Below are positions 9,664 through 20,739 of a stretch of DNA of 64,000 nt, in pieces. Each line of letters starts with the position of its first letter. The first letter of the stretch is position 1. This stretch comes from Pomphorhynchus laevis. Its lineage: Eukaryota > Acanthocephala > Palaeacanthocephala > Echinorhynchida > Pomphorhynchidae. The translations under genes were made by a program, and so were the position numbers. The notes beneath the pieces are model-generated. The model saw only the letters and a program-made list of their open reading frames with translations, had not been told where the DNA came from and ran no database searches. The DNA lies in contig WNNJ02001570.1 of NCBI GenBank assembly GCA_012934845.2, positions 62,001-126,000 of the forward strand, read 5' to 3'.

Positions 9664-9670
9664 GTCGCAA
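8603..9670 (-). CDS. LINE ORF1 with Cys-rich PHD-like module, chimeric 5' end
   Basis: A 355-residue ORF1. Residues about 34-65 contain CSIHDC..W and FVCGFC, a zinc-binding module like the PHD-type fingers reported in CR1-group ORF1 proteins. A Ser/Thr/Pro-rich linker follows, then a conserved C-terminal domain (DRCVIVTNIT, FIRLNKSS, LLKIVFKHRS, FPDRAPSEIAQ, NFQVVHTRPK) probably for RNA binding. The first 24 residues after Met repeat an internal segment (HVSRPPLRK, FASRDRCV), because 71 bp of the gene is duplicated at the 5' end. The native start is therefore missing and the first ATG belongs to the duplicated piece. Its N-terminal half differs from ORF1 at 29087-30484 although the C-terminal halves are nearly identical. 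Confidence 0.85.
   Translation of the reverse strand: MRHVSRPPLRKGFASRDRCVIVTNITNYGQLQVQCSIHDCSVWTTITCDKNKAKEDFVCGFCANKLICNLSNKHISTSNTSTQTTPVVSNVLSPPTDPATIYTSHSMSSSLPDTPRPVLPVSFLNNLHPSIKITSTNLHYPSTHNLSSHRLPPALLSLSSMSPVVKPNPSKSSTDSSSIVISPTHVSRPPLRKRFASRDRCVIVTNITPSNSLSPQARLDHDVSAFRSILSSIVPADKPSFFKDISPVAFIRLNKSSQSNPSQPPLLKIVFKHRSHASSVLSQRFKLMSSSTTRIFPDRAPSEIAQISSARIEKRRREENGETSLSIRNIDGNFQVVHTRPKIRWRSISPMCLLH
9594..9664. repeat. 71-bp duplication of 9048-9118
   Basis: 71 bp matching 9048-9118 with one mismatch, direct orientation, at the 5' extremity of Fam1 copy A. Suggests a template jump by the RT near the end of cDNA synthesis. Confidence 0.85.
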
Positions 9671-9848
9671 GGCATCATGTCATATTAATCTCATATGTTT
9701 ATGAAATATAGTTTGACTATTATGCTGACTATTATTTGACTATTATGCTGACTATTATGCTGACTATTATTTGACTATTATTACACATTTGACTATTAGG
9801 CAATTAGTCGCAAGGCATCATGTTCTATTAATCTCATATGTTTATGAA
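9664..9848. repeat. 42-bp direct repeat flanking a TGACTATTA microsatellite
   Basis: Positions 9664-9705 and 9807-9848 match over 42 bp (GTCGCAAGGCATCATGT...) with two differences. Between them TGACTATTA-type units repeat many times. Lies between the Fam1 5' end and the Ty3/gypsy fossil. Confidence 0.8.
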
Positions 9849-9872
9849 TCCCGTCCCCGTGGAAGAAACTCA

Positions 9873-12246
9873 GAAGATCAAGCTTTTATTGCAGCTGAAA
9901 TAGAATCTCTCTTGAAAGATAACATCATCGAGCATAGTAATTCGCAATGGAGAGCCCAAGTTGTTCAAGTACAATCTAAACAAAAGACTTGAATGGTAAT
10001 AGACTACAGTCAGACCATCAACAAATTCACAATATTAGACGCGTTTCCTCTGCCTAGAATTGACGATATAATTGATCGACTCTCACCGTACCGTGTTTTC
10101 AGTCGTATCGACTGAAAACGAGCATATTATCAAATTCCTATACGTATTGAAGACCGAGAGTATACAGCTTTGGAGGCAGCCGGAGAACTTTTCCAATTCA
10201 AGTGTATGCCTTTTGGCCTCACAAACGCAGTCGCAGCCTTTAAACGAGTGATGTCCCAGATTATTAAGAATGAACAACTCTCATTAACGTTCTGCTATTT
10301 GGATGATGTGGTTATTGCTGGGAAAACAAGAGAAGATCATGATAAAAATCTGAATCGATTCAAAGAAGTAGCACAGCGCTATAATCTTGAATTCAACGAT
10401 GAAAAATGTGTGTTTAATTCCACTGATATTTGCATTTTGGGATATCAAATCAAAGATGGATTGATCTCTCCTGATCGAAGTCGCGTACAACCGATCATGA
10501 GTTTACCTAAGCCTACCAACTCCAGAGAGTTGAAACGTATCATTGGCCTGTTTACTCACTATTCTAGATGGATAAAAGTGTTTTCAAAGGTAGTCTACCC
10601 ATTGGCGAATACAGAATTTCCGTTATTATCCGATGCTGGAGATTCCTTTCAAGAACTGAAAGAGCAATTGTCATCTGCTACTCTTTCGGCAATCGATTTA
10701 TCTGAACATTTTGTCTTAGAAACTGATCCTTCCGATAATGCTATTGGTGCTACTCTTTCACAAAACAAAAATCCTGTTGCTTTTTTTCAAGAGCACTACA
10801 TAAGAATGCCAAACGCTACCCAGCGATTGAAAAAGAAGCCTTAGCTATAATTGAGGCCGTTCGATATTGGAGGCATTATCTTACAGGGCGAGTATTTACC
10901 ATTGTCACTTATCAGCGAGCAGTTTCTTGTATATTCACTCAATCATGTTGCAGTAAGATCAAAAATGATAAAATGGAGCGATGGCGTATGGAACTATCAC
11001 AATACTGTTTTGATATATCTTATCGTCGAGGACAAGAAAACATAGCTGCTGATGCTCTTTCACGAGTTGCTATTAACAGTATTACTGACGATTTATCCAA
11101 ATTACAGGATTTACATAAACATATGTGTCATCCGGTATAACACGTCCATGGCATTATATAAAACTCAAAAACTTGCCTACTCAATAGATGACGTACGTCA
11201 AATATCGCGTAACTGCAATAGTCGTGCAGTTCTAAAGCCGAATTTTTATCAACCTCCTAGTTCTACCTTAGTCAAATCTACTCGTCCCTTTGAACGACTA
11301 TCTATTGATTTCAAGGGACTTTTGCAAAGTAATAATCGTCAAAAGTTTCTACTTGTAATTATTGATGATTATAGTCGATTCCCCTTTGCATTTCCATGTG
11401 TAGATACGTCGTCCAAAACAGTCATCAATTGCTTAACTCAAATCTTCACAATTTTTGGCTTGCCCGATAACATTCACACGGATAGAGGAACTTGTTTTAC
11501 CTCCACCGATTTCCGTCGTTTCCTTTTACAAAAAGGAGTATCACTATATCACTCTACACAATATCATCCTTCCAATGGACAAGTCGAGAAGTACAATGGG
11601 ATGATTTGGAAAGCAATTTCTCTGCGGTTGCATGATTTATCATTGCCTGTTGAGAAGTGGCCAACGATTCTGCCTGACGCATTGCATTCAATTCGATCAT
11701 TACTATGCACAACTACTAATAAAACTCCTCATTCAAGATTTCTCAAATTCAGCAGACGAACGGAAAACGGAATTTCCTTGCCAGTGGTTAATAGGCTCTA
11801 ATGACGTATATGTTAAGCGTTTTGATCGTCAAACAAAGTACGAAGTACCTGTTGAACTCGCGAAATTGATTCACGCTAATTCCAATTATGCAATTATTGA
11901 ACGAGGAAATGGTTGTCAGGACACTATATCAACACAATACTTATCGAGATGTCCCAGTACTATTAAATCATCCGATTTTCAGAACGCTCAACCAGAAATA
12001 CATCAGGCTTCTCAAGAGATACATGAACGTACATTCTCTAATGATGGAAATCATAATTCGGATGATTGTCCTATTCCAACAGACGTAAATCCAAATACCT
12101 TTCATAAGTCCGATGAAGAAGAATTTACGCCAGGCTATAAAATGAACGAAATACCTAGCATGCAATTCAGAAGATCGTCAAGAAAAACTAAACAACCTTC
12201 ATATCTCAAAGACTATATTGCTGCGGTAAATGTTATGAAGCTATAA
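9873..12246 (+). mobile_element. Ty3/gypsy LTR-retrotransposon pol fossil
   Basis: Broken pol region of a Ty3/gypsy-type element. Parts in order: reverse transcriptase with a YLDD box and the following RNase H region (about 9.9-11.1 kb), integrase core (about 11.2-11.8 kb), and a hydrophilic C-terminal tail to 12246. No gag, no primer-binding site and no long terminal repeats could be recognised on either side. It carries several breaks, roughly five or more, so it is an old inactive fossil. Confidence 0.85.
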
Positions 12247-13301
12247 ACTATTGATTTAATTTCTATTTATAGATGATTTTGAATAAAGCCTTTTAAATCT
12301 CTATTTGTTCGATTCTAATTATCGGTTCAATAAGTCTCTTAAATACTTAGGATATAGGCTCTTATGTTTTGCAACGGAAAACATACAAATACGTTTTTAC
12401 AATTTGCTTAATAGCTACAAAACTTGTCATAAAACCCGTGCAAAAAACCTCCAACTCAATTGGAGAGAAACCACTAACTTAGTTGTTTATAAACTGGGGA
12501 ACGACCAGTTAATGATCAAGTTCATAAATATTTTCCAGATTGTATTTTCTAATGAACTGAACTGTCTATTGAGCTCCCATCAAATTTCGTAAATACTCTG
12601 ATTATAACTCAGCTCTGCTTTGAGCATAAACCATTTTGTTCCAGCATATTTACAGAGCAGTCAAAGCTGTAATTATTCAATAAAATGTAATTTACTATAA
12701 TATAATTAGAATATAATATAATGAATATAGCAGGCATAACCAAAATATCAAGTGAATTTTGTGATTTACATTTGCTGATAGCAAAAAGGATTGCCAATCG
12801 CTGTCTTTAAAATTTACATACATATACACTATCGAATAAAAGAATAAGGAAAAAATAATTGCATATATAGAGAGAAAGGAACGTTTAAACATTTACAGAT
12901 GGTGCGCTAACTTGTTTAACTTCATTAATTTTGTAATGATATAGTAATAATATTGTTAAAAAGCAATATGTCAGACTTCGACAGGACGCTTGGTAATTTG
13001 TCGTAAATTTGTAAGTTAGCACACTAACGTGTACTATCTAAATGTGGAAGCATCAGTTCGGCATTTGATGTTAAGGATAGTAAAAGTTATTTAAACAGTT
13101 ATTATTAACGCTTTTATTAATAATTTAGGGTCCAGTCATGATTGGAAAAAATAATTTATTTTATTGTATATTAGATTGTGCCGCAAAATTATTTTGAACA
13201 ATATCCATTTGCCCACACACTATGCAAGGACTAATTTTGTTAAACTTCTGGTCATTAATTGAGCTTTGGTCATTAACGATAGACATTTGGCAGTATTATT
13301 A
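12247..13301. other. No gene recognised
   Basis: About 1 kb of AT-rich DNA with only short chance ORFs. No RT, zinc finger or RNA gene is recognisable. It could include a terminal repeat of the neighbouring fossil or a SINE, but no second copy is seen in the window. Confidence 0.5.
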
Positions 13302-13661
13302 ATGCCAAACAACTTGGTCGGTAAACACTGCTTATGTGGAGCTGAATTAGAGGTCGGACATGCCCGACCAATTAGAGGTCGGTTCAATGAGAGGTCGGTT
13401 TAATGCCAAACAACTTGATCGGTAAACAATGCACATGTGGAGCTGAATTAGATGTCGGACATGCCCTCAAACAACATGCCCTCAAACTATTAGAGGTCGG
13501 ACATGCCCAAACAACTTGGTCGGTAAACACTGCTCATGTGGAGCTGAATTAGAGGTAGGACATGTCCGACCAACTAAGGGTCGGTTCAATTAGAGGTCGG
13601 TTTAATGTCAAAATTTAGTCGGTAAGCACATCCCATGTGGAGCTGAATTAGAGGTCGGACA
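13302..13661 (+). repeat. Four tandem units of about 101 bp encoding an RLE Cys/His segment
   Basis: Units start at 13302, 13403, 13503 and 13605. Each carries NLVGKHC.CGAELEVGHA or a decayed form of it, the Cys/His motif of the RLE endonuclease, followed by short AGAGGTCGG-rich spacers. Only the fourth unit runs on into the rest of the endonuclease. The units have diverged, so the expansion is not very recent. Confidence 0.8.
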
Positions 13662-14215
13662 TGCTTCCTTATGCAGAAAAGGTGGCCTCCCAACCATCAG
13701 GCACAATGCGTTACATGAACTAACCAGTGTGTGTCACAGCGTAGAAATCGAATCACAACTATCCCCAGTTCCTGACAACATTCAATTTGACGCATCAAAC
13801 ACTTTAAGAGAATATGGAGCTAGACTAGACGTGGTAGGAACAGGACTCAACGGCACACGATATGAACGGACATTCTTGGATGTCAGTGTCTTTTCCATTT
13901 TTACTCAATCGTTTTCCAACCGAGCCATCTCGTCCTCGTTCGAGTACAACGACAACAGAAAGATTTCTAAATAGGAAGAAATAGTGACAGCAGTCGAAAA
14001 AGGTTCGTTTGTACGATTTATCCTATCATCGTCAGGTGGACTAGGAGATCACGCTCGATCTTAAATAAAATCAATCGCTACTGCAAAATCAAGACAGAGC
14101 CTCACGAGCTATGTCGGCATAATATCAAACCTCAAAAGCAGATTGTCGTTGAAGTGTCCAGTGCTTTATCCGCGTGTCTCCGAGCACCGAGAAGTTCGAG
14201 AAGGAACGCACAGAC
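13605..14215 (+). mobile_element. RLE retrotransposon remnant (endonuclease end)
   Basis: C-terminal endonuclease of an RLE element. Landmarks: CGAELEVGHASLCRKGGLP, TIRHNALHEL, SQLSPVPDNIQFDAS, YGARLDVVG, ERTFLDVSVFSIF, then after a TAG at 13972-13974 EEIVTAVEKGSFVRF and LSSSGGLGDHARS. Closest in layout to the element at 3017-5140. The RT is absent, so this is a 5'-truncated or partly deleted copy. No poly(A) or target duplication could be fixed. Confidence 0.75.
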
Positions 14216-14394
14216 AAACAGTCAATAAGCTTTATTTTCTTTAACATTCAAAGCTTATCAAAATTGATTGTTTTTCGAAAAAAATATTATCTTTAAAAAA
14301 CCAATGGACAATAAAGTGAGCTTCAAGGCTCATTACAAGTTGCGTCACAGTCAGAAAAAGTAAATGTAGAAAAAGTAAATATAGAGGGTAATTG

Positions 14395-16630
14395 CTATTG
14401 TTCATATGTCCTCTAACTCGGTCTTCGTCTTCAAGAAGGGATCTTCTTCCAGATTTCGTTTAAAAAAGCCAGATTCAAGGATGCAACTGTTGAGTCAGCA
14501 AGGTGGTTCCAAGTATTAACGATTCGCTGGAAGTGGGGACTTTCGTTTGTAGCGTAATCGTTGTGTTTTTAACATGAACTGATGACCACGAAGTGAGGTT
14601 ATATCACGCGTATGCATTAGCGATATGAGTGGATGGCGATTGTCGTGTAAAATCTGCCAGGCGAGACACAGGTCCGACTTCAAAAATAGATTTATTTTAG
14701 CATGGCAAATGCGTGCCAGCGCACGCCTACATGACCACAACAAAACAAAAATATAAATCATGTGCCCAGTAGGTGTGAACGGAGGAGTTGTTTGAATGTG
14801 ATAAAGGAGGGAGCGCGATGGACGTCGAGAGGGAGTTGATTCCAAGCGAGTGGGTGTGGCGACAAGGAAGGATCGAATACCGTAGTTGTTGGAGTAATTG
14901 GGAATGTGGAGTAAGAGGGTATGACGGGAACGCAGCGATAGCGAGGTGGGGCGAGTATCGTCTAAGAAAGGAAGGTTGATGAACGATGGGGAGCCGACAG
15001 CGATGAGAAGAAAGGTTACGAGAAGGCGGAGTTTGATGCGGATGTGGATGGTGGGCCAGGAGAGTTGGGCAAGATATGTGAATGTGTGGTCGAAGCGACG
15101 GAAACGTAGTAGCACTCGAACAGCGGAGTTGATGATGCGTTGTAGGGAGGGTAAGATGATGGATTTTGGAGAATTGGCGAAAAAGCTTAGGCAGTAATCG
15201 ATTTTAGGGAAGGGAAGCGATGTAAGAAGATACATACAAGAACGGAAGTCGATAAGGGGGCGGATACTGCGGATGTCACTGAGAATAATGTTAGACAAGC
15301 GGACCTTGTCACGGACAAACGGTTTTAGAGGAAATATGATTATCGAAATGAAAGCCTAAGAACGTGAGATTATGTACTATGGAGAGGATCGATGAGGACA
15401 AAGATACAGTGGGAGGAGAGATGTTTGGTTTACAGGGAAGGATCCACATTATTTTGGACTTGTCGGGGTTTAGAACGAGATGGAGATTGGAGAGACGTTT
15501 GTAGATAGAAGAAAGACAGTTAGAGGCAGAAATGCCGATATCGTGTATGTGATGTGCGGGTGCATGAGCATAGATGAGAATACCATCGGCGTATTGCATG
15601 ACGTTAAAGAAGTAAGGTTTGATAAACGAAGAGAGATCGCCAAGCAGAAGAGAGAAAAGCAGGGGACCTAGGACTGAGCCTTGTGGGACCCCGCAAAAAA
15701 ATAGGGATTGGAGGGAAATATGATGAATTAGAACAGACGCGAAAAGAACGGTCGGATAGATATGAGGCAAACCATGCTACGGAGGAGAAAGAAAAGCCGT
15801 AATCACAACGAAAGCGAGAAAGGAGGACGGAGTGGTCGACAATGTCGGCGGCGGAGGAGAGGTCGAGGAAAGTGAGAACACTGTATAGAGCCTTGGAAAT
15901 GAGGGTACAGATTGGATGAGGAGAGATAAGCGTTGATCTTTATTAAGATGAGGGGTTTTAAAAGCTTAGAAAGAGTAGGGAGTAGTGAAATAGGGCGATA
16001 GCTAGAATAAAGGGAGTGATCGGGCGATTGTTTCTCAAGGAGGGAACGAACGATTGCGGATTTCCAGTGTGAAGGAAAGATACGACTGCGGATGGACGAG
16101 TTAAACAAGGTAGTGAGAAAAGGGTATATCGATGAGCATATGAATTTCAGTATGTGGGTAGGCAGGGGATCGGCAGGTGAGGTTTTGCTGGACAAGTACA
16201 TGAGGACAGATTATACTTCGGTAGGTGATACATGGAGAAGATGAAAGGGTTGTGGGAGGATGAGGCTAAGCGGGGCAGAGTGGGATAGGATGGATAACGG
16301 GTGTGAGATAGCAACGTGGATACTTTGGTCTGCAGAAATGACGAATAATCATGGGGATTGATGTTGCAAGGCGAAGAGGAGCGAGCAAGGATTGAGTTAA
16401 AACTATGTCAGAGATTCTTAGAGTTGAATGAATTGATGATTTTATGCTGCCAGGAGTTGCATTTGGTACGTAGCAGGTTGAGATTAGACCGGCGAAGAGT
16501 AAGATATGAATCACGGAAAGACGGAGTGATCGAGCGGAAATCACGTCTGAGAGAGCCTTGTCGCGCAGATATCGAAGTGATATCATTCCCAAACTCGAGA
16601 GCCGATCCTGATATTCCATATGTCTAACCG
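14395..16630 (-). mobile_element. CR1-like LINE C-terminus, interrupted by Fam1 copy
   Basis: Two pieces of one LINE ORF2 end on the minus strand: EYQDRLSSLGMISLRYLR (16557-16630) upstream, and KSDLCLAWQILHDN, SLRGHQFMLKTQ and FLKRNLEEDPFLKTKTELEDI (14395-14687) downstream. The order matches the C-terminus of the intact ORF2 at 44133-46889 (FIFRLHALGVTT, SSDLMFVW, LRGHHLTLKT, FKRNL). A Fam1 copy sits between them. At least one frame change near the end. Confidence 0.65.
14688..16556 (-). mobile_element. Fam1 LINE, degraded copy
   Basis: 5'-truncated Fam1 copy starting near ORF2 residue 343 and running through the RT (CGVPQGSVLGPLLF, QYADGILIYA, so the catalytic box reads YADG) to the 3' hairpin at 14711-14726. 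It carries several frame changes and small deletions relative to copy A, and is the oldest long Fam1 copy here. The final tail reads AAATAAATCTATTTTT. The catalytic Asp change and broken frames make it inactive. Confidence 0.88.
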
Positions 16631-16639
16631 CTATTACCA

Positions 16640-16954
16640 TTTAAATATATCATAGATTAAAATCTAACCGTTTTTACCATATAATATACAAGATCAATAA
16701 TTCAAAGTTTTTGCTAACATAAAATTGGTTTTACCGTGAGCAGACAAAACAGCTGCATAGCTATAATCTTGTATGTTATAATAATAAATAATTATTGATT
16801 AAACACGATAGAGTGAAATAATTTTTGTACTAAAAGTTAGTCAAAATTTTAATATTGCAAATTCAAAATATAACTTGATTGCATCTGTGAGCTAAAATTC
16901 TTCTATATTGCGGCACGACATTACCCTCACAGTTATTTTTATACAGAAGGACTC
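16640..16954. other. No gene recognised
   Basis: AT-rich stretch with TAACCG(T/C)TATTACCAT written twice near its start (about 16624 and 16665). No coding signal. Confidence 0.45.
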
Positions 16955-17437
16955 TGCGTCCTGCTGTATTTTTTCGTCCGGCATGAATGTTATTGCGTTG
17001 ACGCAGTATTTCTAGACTTCAGTCGAGCGTTTGATAGGGTTCCACATCGGATGTTTCTAGCTGTTCTTAGGATTTCAATGTTGACTCGATAATTCTTTAC
17101 TGGATCATCGATTTTCTCCACATGAGATCATTTAGAGTTCGAGTTGGATGGTGTATGTCTTCTTCTCGTACTTATACTACCGGAGTCCTCCAGCGATATG
17201 TTCTAGGCCCATTGTTATTTAATATCTTTGCCACTCAGCTACTGAACTCACTAAAAAGCTGTAAGATTATTTTATTTGTCGATGACAAAAATGTGGAAGG
17301 TGATTAAGGATCTCGAAGATCGTGAAATTTTGCAGGACACGTTGAACCTTGTTCATCGTTGGTTTATAACAACAGAAATCAGTTTAAATACAAAAAATGT
17401 GCTTATATGAGGTTTGGTTGTAGAAACGTGTGCCATA

Positions 17438-17449
17438 AATACTATATTA
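17438..17449. repeat. Target-site duplication of element J
   Basis: AATACTATATTA, exact match at 20892-20903. The first six bases also match element J at the outer end of its inverted fragment, which suggests microhomology during second-strand priming. Confidence 0.7.
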
Positions 17450-17537
17450 TTATTTTTTTGAAGAGAAGATTTATTCAAGAAAAAAAAGAAGTAAAATGTT
17501 CTACAAACTAGAAAAGTCATTTAAAATTCTTGCACTG

Positions 17538-20519
17538 TCAAGCACATTGTCCCGACATATTACTCAACGGAGTGCAGCGGACTTGTAATGATGCTGCTCT
17601 TGCTAGCGCTAGTCCCGTTTTGATCCTCAAATCACGCATGCATTCGTTGTATGGCCGAGCAGATTTTATAGATTGACACCTGCATATTTGTCGTAGCACC
17701 TTTGAAGCTATTTCACCAGCTCCACCGTTAGCTGCAAAAATTATAGGAAAAAAACAAGCTCTTTCAAATCGTGATATACGTTCACCGTATTTTCCGATTT
17801 TCCTTTGTTCGTGGTAGTGAAAGTGATTTTGTGGCATTGATGTTGAGTAGGACGAAGCAAGGTGATTGTAAACGCAAATGTCCAATAGGGACCGCTCCGA
17901 AATACTAAACAACCCATAGCAAGAAATATCTACTCTAGCGTTATGTTCCCTGGCTGTCGAATTTGTTGCGAATGTTACTCCGTCTGGAAGCGGTTGCAGT
18001 GTAGGTTCCAGTGAAACGGGGTCGCAAATCCCTTTTAGCTCTTTTGCAATTAGATCCCGAAGGAAGTTGTGTCGTATTATTGGCATACCACCGACCTTAC
18101 ATGAAAGAGAGTGACGGAGCTCAAACTTTGAACCGCATAAACATTGATCTGGTTGTTTCGGAGGTGTCCAACCATATCTTGTCGCTAGAGCGTCTTGAAA
18201 TTGGAGCTTTGAGAGTCGATAACCATATGCTTCCATCGGTTTTGCAGACAACCATGTTGACGCACCACACGTAGCAGCAAATTTTAAAGCTTTTATAATA
18301 TTGCTATCTTCCAATGTTTGTAATTTAATATTCCAAAAATTATTTCGTTGATTGTGAATATCCAAAGCGATTTGTTGCTGCTGTTGGGCCAGCAAGGGGC
18401 CAAATGATGCATTGATCAGCGGTTGACACATTCGGCGCGAATTTTCGAATTCCAGATCAGATCCATCTTGAGGCAGAAAAATTCCCAAACCACCATACCG
18501 CAAAGGGATATTTAATATTGTTTTAAATCGATCTATATCGACGACGCCAGTTATCTTGGGAACAAGGCAGGATACTATGATTTTCGACAAGTTTGCGAAT
18601 GCTTCTGAATAGACATGTATAGTTCGTTGTATGAAGTTCCAGCTGTGTTGTAGTGCTTGAGTCAGAGCGACGTAAGCCAAGTGAGGATCTTCGTCGGCTA
18701 CTAGTATCAACCTCTCTATGCAAGTAGACCATTCATCTATTTTCCTCTTTATGAACATATTTGTATATGATTTTGTACCAATAGCTGAACCCAGTATCTC
18801 AATTCCATCAGTATTAATGCATAGGTTAGATTCTACGAAAATCGACTGGGCGACGCTAAGTATCTTATCGTGTACCAACATTCGGCACTTTTCTTCATTA
18901 AGATAAAATCCAAAATCAGGACCGACTCGACGCACAGTATCCCAAATCGTCTTAAGGTCCTCCACACTTCCGATAATGTTAGAGTCATCCGCATACCAGC
19001 GATGTACAGTATTCGGGGCAGCCTTTGAAAGAACATTAATCAAGGGAAGAGACGCCGCGGCAAACGCAATCATGGAAAGCGGGTCACCTTGAGTGAATCC
19101 CTCTGATGATTCTAAAAAATCATTGTCGACAGTCAGTATATTAGGGCATTTGTAGATATTTCGTAGTATAGTGGATAAAGAAGGACATATGAACTCTACA
19201 TTGTTCAAAGCGACTAAACGATTTATGCGATTAAAAGCGTTGGATGCATCTAGTTGTAATATGCACAAGTCATCGCTACTATCAAAGAGTTCTCTTGTGG
19301 AATGAATTGCCATCTCAATACCACATCGTTGGCCAGAGCATAATTGAACACAACCAGCCACTTTCTGGATATCTTCCGAAATTCTTTTCGCCACAACTTT
19401 GCCTACTATTCTTCGAGAGACTTCACCTACTCCAATCGGTCGTACTCCTGGATTTTTATCTAGTGGAATTAGACGGCTTACTGTAAAGGCCTCAATGTCG
19501 CCGGGATTCAATTCGATGGTCGCTATAGTTATTGCGAAGTTGGCTAAGGATTCAGCAAGCCCATTAGAACTTTGACCAAAAGAGCATATCATACTCTTCC
19601 ATGAAGATGCATTTACTCCAGAAGGCCCTGCTGCACCACGTGTAGATCTAGCGGCAGAACGAATATCTTCAGCATCTATTTTTAGGAAGCGAACAGGATG
19701 ATGATCAGCAATGTTATCCAGTGGAGCTCTGAGTAAGACGTGTTTATTCGCAGGAATTGAATCAGGATGTAATTCCAACAATTTCTCCTTTACTGATTGA
19801 CCGCTTGGCAAAGTGTCTTTAAGTCTGAACACCTGGTGCGATTTATTGGGATCTTTTAGTACTTGAATTGCGGCGTGTGTTTTTCCCGTTGTTAACAGTT
19901 TACTAAATAAGTTTATCCAGTTTTGATTCTTTTTTATTATTGGTAAACGATCGCGTGCCTCAGATTGAAGAATTCTTCCCTCAACTAGTAGTTCGGATAT
20001 TCGGTTCTCTTTCCAGAGTAATATTCGTCTTGTAAGTATTGATCTTATTGCGCTAGTCTTCCTTGTTGTTGTTTTTTGAAGCATAAGTTGACATAGAACG
20101 GTTATCTTCATCAGGAGATACCTCATTTTAGAGTGATCAGAGTTAATGGCGGAGTAACATTCCGATAGTATGTCTATGAAACTTGAACTTGTGTTGCATT
20201 TTGGTAAGTTGAACAAGTTAGGTATCCACTTTACAACTTCATAGTATGTAGATTCAATGATCGATGCGTGCTGCGATATGTTATTTGATGTTTCGATTAT
20301 GTTTGTGTTAACCGATCCATTACAAGTTGAATTATCGATTAAACATGATTGTTTAACCACATTGTCAACTACATACAGAGAAGCGGTATTTCCACAATTT
20401 CGTGCTGAACAGTTGACGCAAGGTTGTTTTAGACGGGCACATTTGCATGACTTACAAACAGCAGCTTGACCGTTGCAGGAACAACATTTTGAAATACCTG
20501 CAGGAATTCCTTTCGGCAT
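17538..20519 (-). CDS. RLE retrotransposon protein: CXC-like Cys cluster, RT, endonuclease (intact)
   Basis: A 993-residue intact protein. I chose the start MPKGIPAG because the sister protein begins MPRGKPSS; 25 in-frame residues upstream look non-coding. Residues about 10-45 hold CCSCNGQAAVCKSCKCAR, then C..CSARNCGN, a CXC/tesmin-like Cys cluster probably binding nucleic acid. The centre has RGAAGPSGVNASSW, VRPIGVGEVSRRI, LQLDASNAFNRINR (motif A), EGFTQGDPLSMIAF (motif B) and RWYADDSNIIG (motif C). The C-terminal endonuclease has CLCGSKFELRHSLSC, IIRHNFLRD, ARVDIS and LLDICVYNH. It would nick DNA and prime reverse transcription of its own RNA. All catalytic boxes are present. Confidence 0.9.
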   Translation of the reverse strand: MPKGIPAGISKCCSCNGQAAVCKSCKCARLKQPCVNCSARNCGNTASLYVVDNVVKQSCLIDNSTCNGSVNTNIIETSNNISQHASIIESTYYEVVKWIPNLFNLPKCNTSSSFIDILSECYSAINSDHSKMRYLLMKITVLCQLMLQKTTTRKTSAIRSILTRRILLWKENRISELLVEGRILQSEARDRLPIIKKNQNWINLFSKLLTTGKTHAAIQVLKDPNKSHQVFRLKDTLPSGQSVKEKLLELHPDSIPANKHVLLRAPLDNIADHHPVRFLKIDAEDIRSAARSTRGAAGPSGVNASSWKSMICSFGQSSNGLAESLANFAITIATIELNPGDIEAFTVSRLIPLDKNPGVRPIGVGEVSRRIVGKVVAKRISEDIQKVAGCVQLCSGQRCGIEMAIHSTRELFDSSDDLCILQLDASNAFNRINRLVALNNVEFICPSLSTILRNIYKCPNILTVDNDFLESSEGFTQGDPLSMIAFAAASLPLINVLSKAAPNTVHRWYADDSNIIGSVEDLKTIWDTVRRVGPDFGFYLNEEKCRMLVHDKILSVAQSIFVESNLCINTDGIEILGSAIGTKSYTNMFIKRKIDEWSTCIERLILVADEDPHLAYVALTQALQHSWNFIQRTIHVYSEAFANLSKIIVSCLVPKITGVVDIDRFKTILNIPLRYGGLGIFLPQDGSDLEFENSRRMCQPLINASFGPLLAQQQQQIALDIHNQRNNFWNIKLQTLEDSNIIKALKFAATCGASTWLSAKPMEAYGYRLSKLQFQDALATRYGWTPPKQPDQCLCGSKFELRHSLSCKVGGMPIIRHNFLRDLIAKELKGICDPVSLEPTLQPLPDGVTFATNSTAREHNARVDISCYGLFSISERSLLDICVYNHLASSYSTSMPQNHFHYHEQRKIGKYGERISRFERACFFPIIFAANGGAGEIASKVLRQICRCQSIKSARPYNECMRDLRIKTGLALARAASLQVRCTPLSNMSGQCA

Positions 20520-20559
20520 AATTTGTGTTGGATGTAATTGTATGTTTTGTATTTTATTT

Positions 20560-20695
20560 ATTGTATTTACTTTAGATTCCACTCGGACGAGCAATATGGA
20601 ATACTGTCAGTGGACGCGAAGAATGCGTTTAATTGTATTTACTTTAGATTGTATTTACTTTAGATTGTATTTACTTTAGATTGTTTTTACTTTAG
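20560..20695. repeat. 16-bp units ATTGTATTTACTTTAG
   Basis: Four consecutive units at 20632-20695 and one isolated at about 20560. The same sequence (TGTATTTACTTTAGAT) occurs once at 25313-25328, where the flanking LINE resumes, so the units may be copied from target DNA. Confidence 0.8.
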
Positions 20696-20702
20696 ATTGG
20701 AT

Positions 20703-20739
20703 GTTTATAAGAAACCAATTTTTTAGGTTTCTTATAAAC
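20703..20739. repeat. Perfect palindrome, 14-bp arms
   Basis: GTTTATAAGAAACC (20703-20716) and its exact inverse (20726-20739) around AATTTTTTA. It sits exactly at the junction between the 16-bp units and the inverted fragment. Confidence 0.9.

Noticed and set aside
9873-12246. A complete LTR retrotransposon with terminal repeats
   Set aside because: No pair of long repeats, gag or primer-binding site could be found around the pol fossil.
12605-12895. Hydrophobic minus-strand ORFs as membrane proteins
   Set aside because: The hydrophobicity follows from AT-rich codons; both frames overlap and neither has other support.
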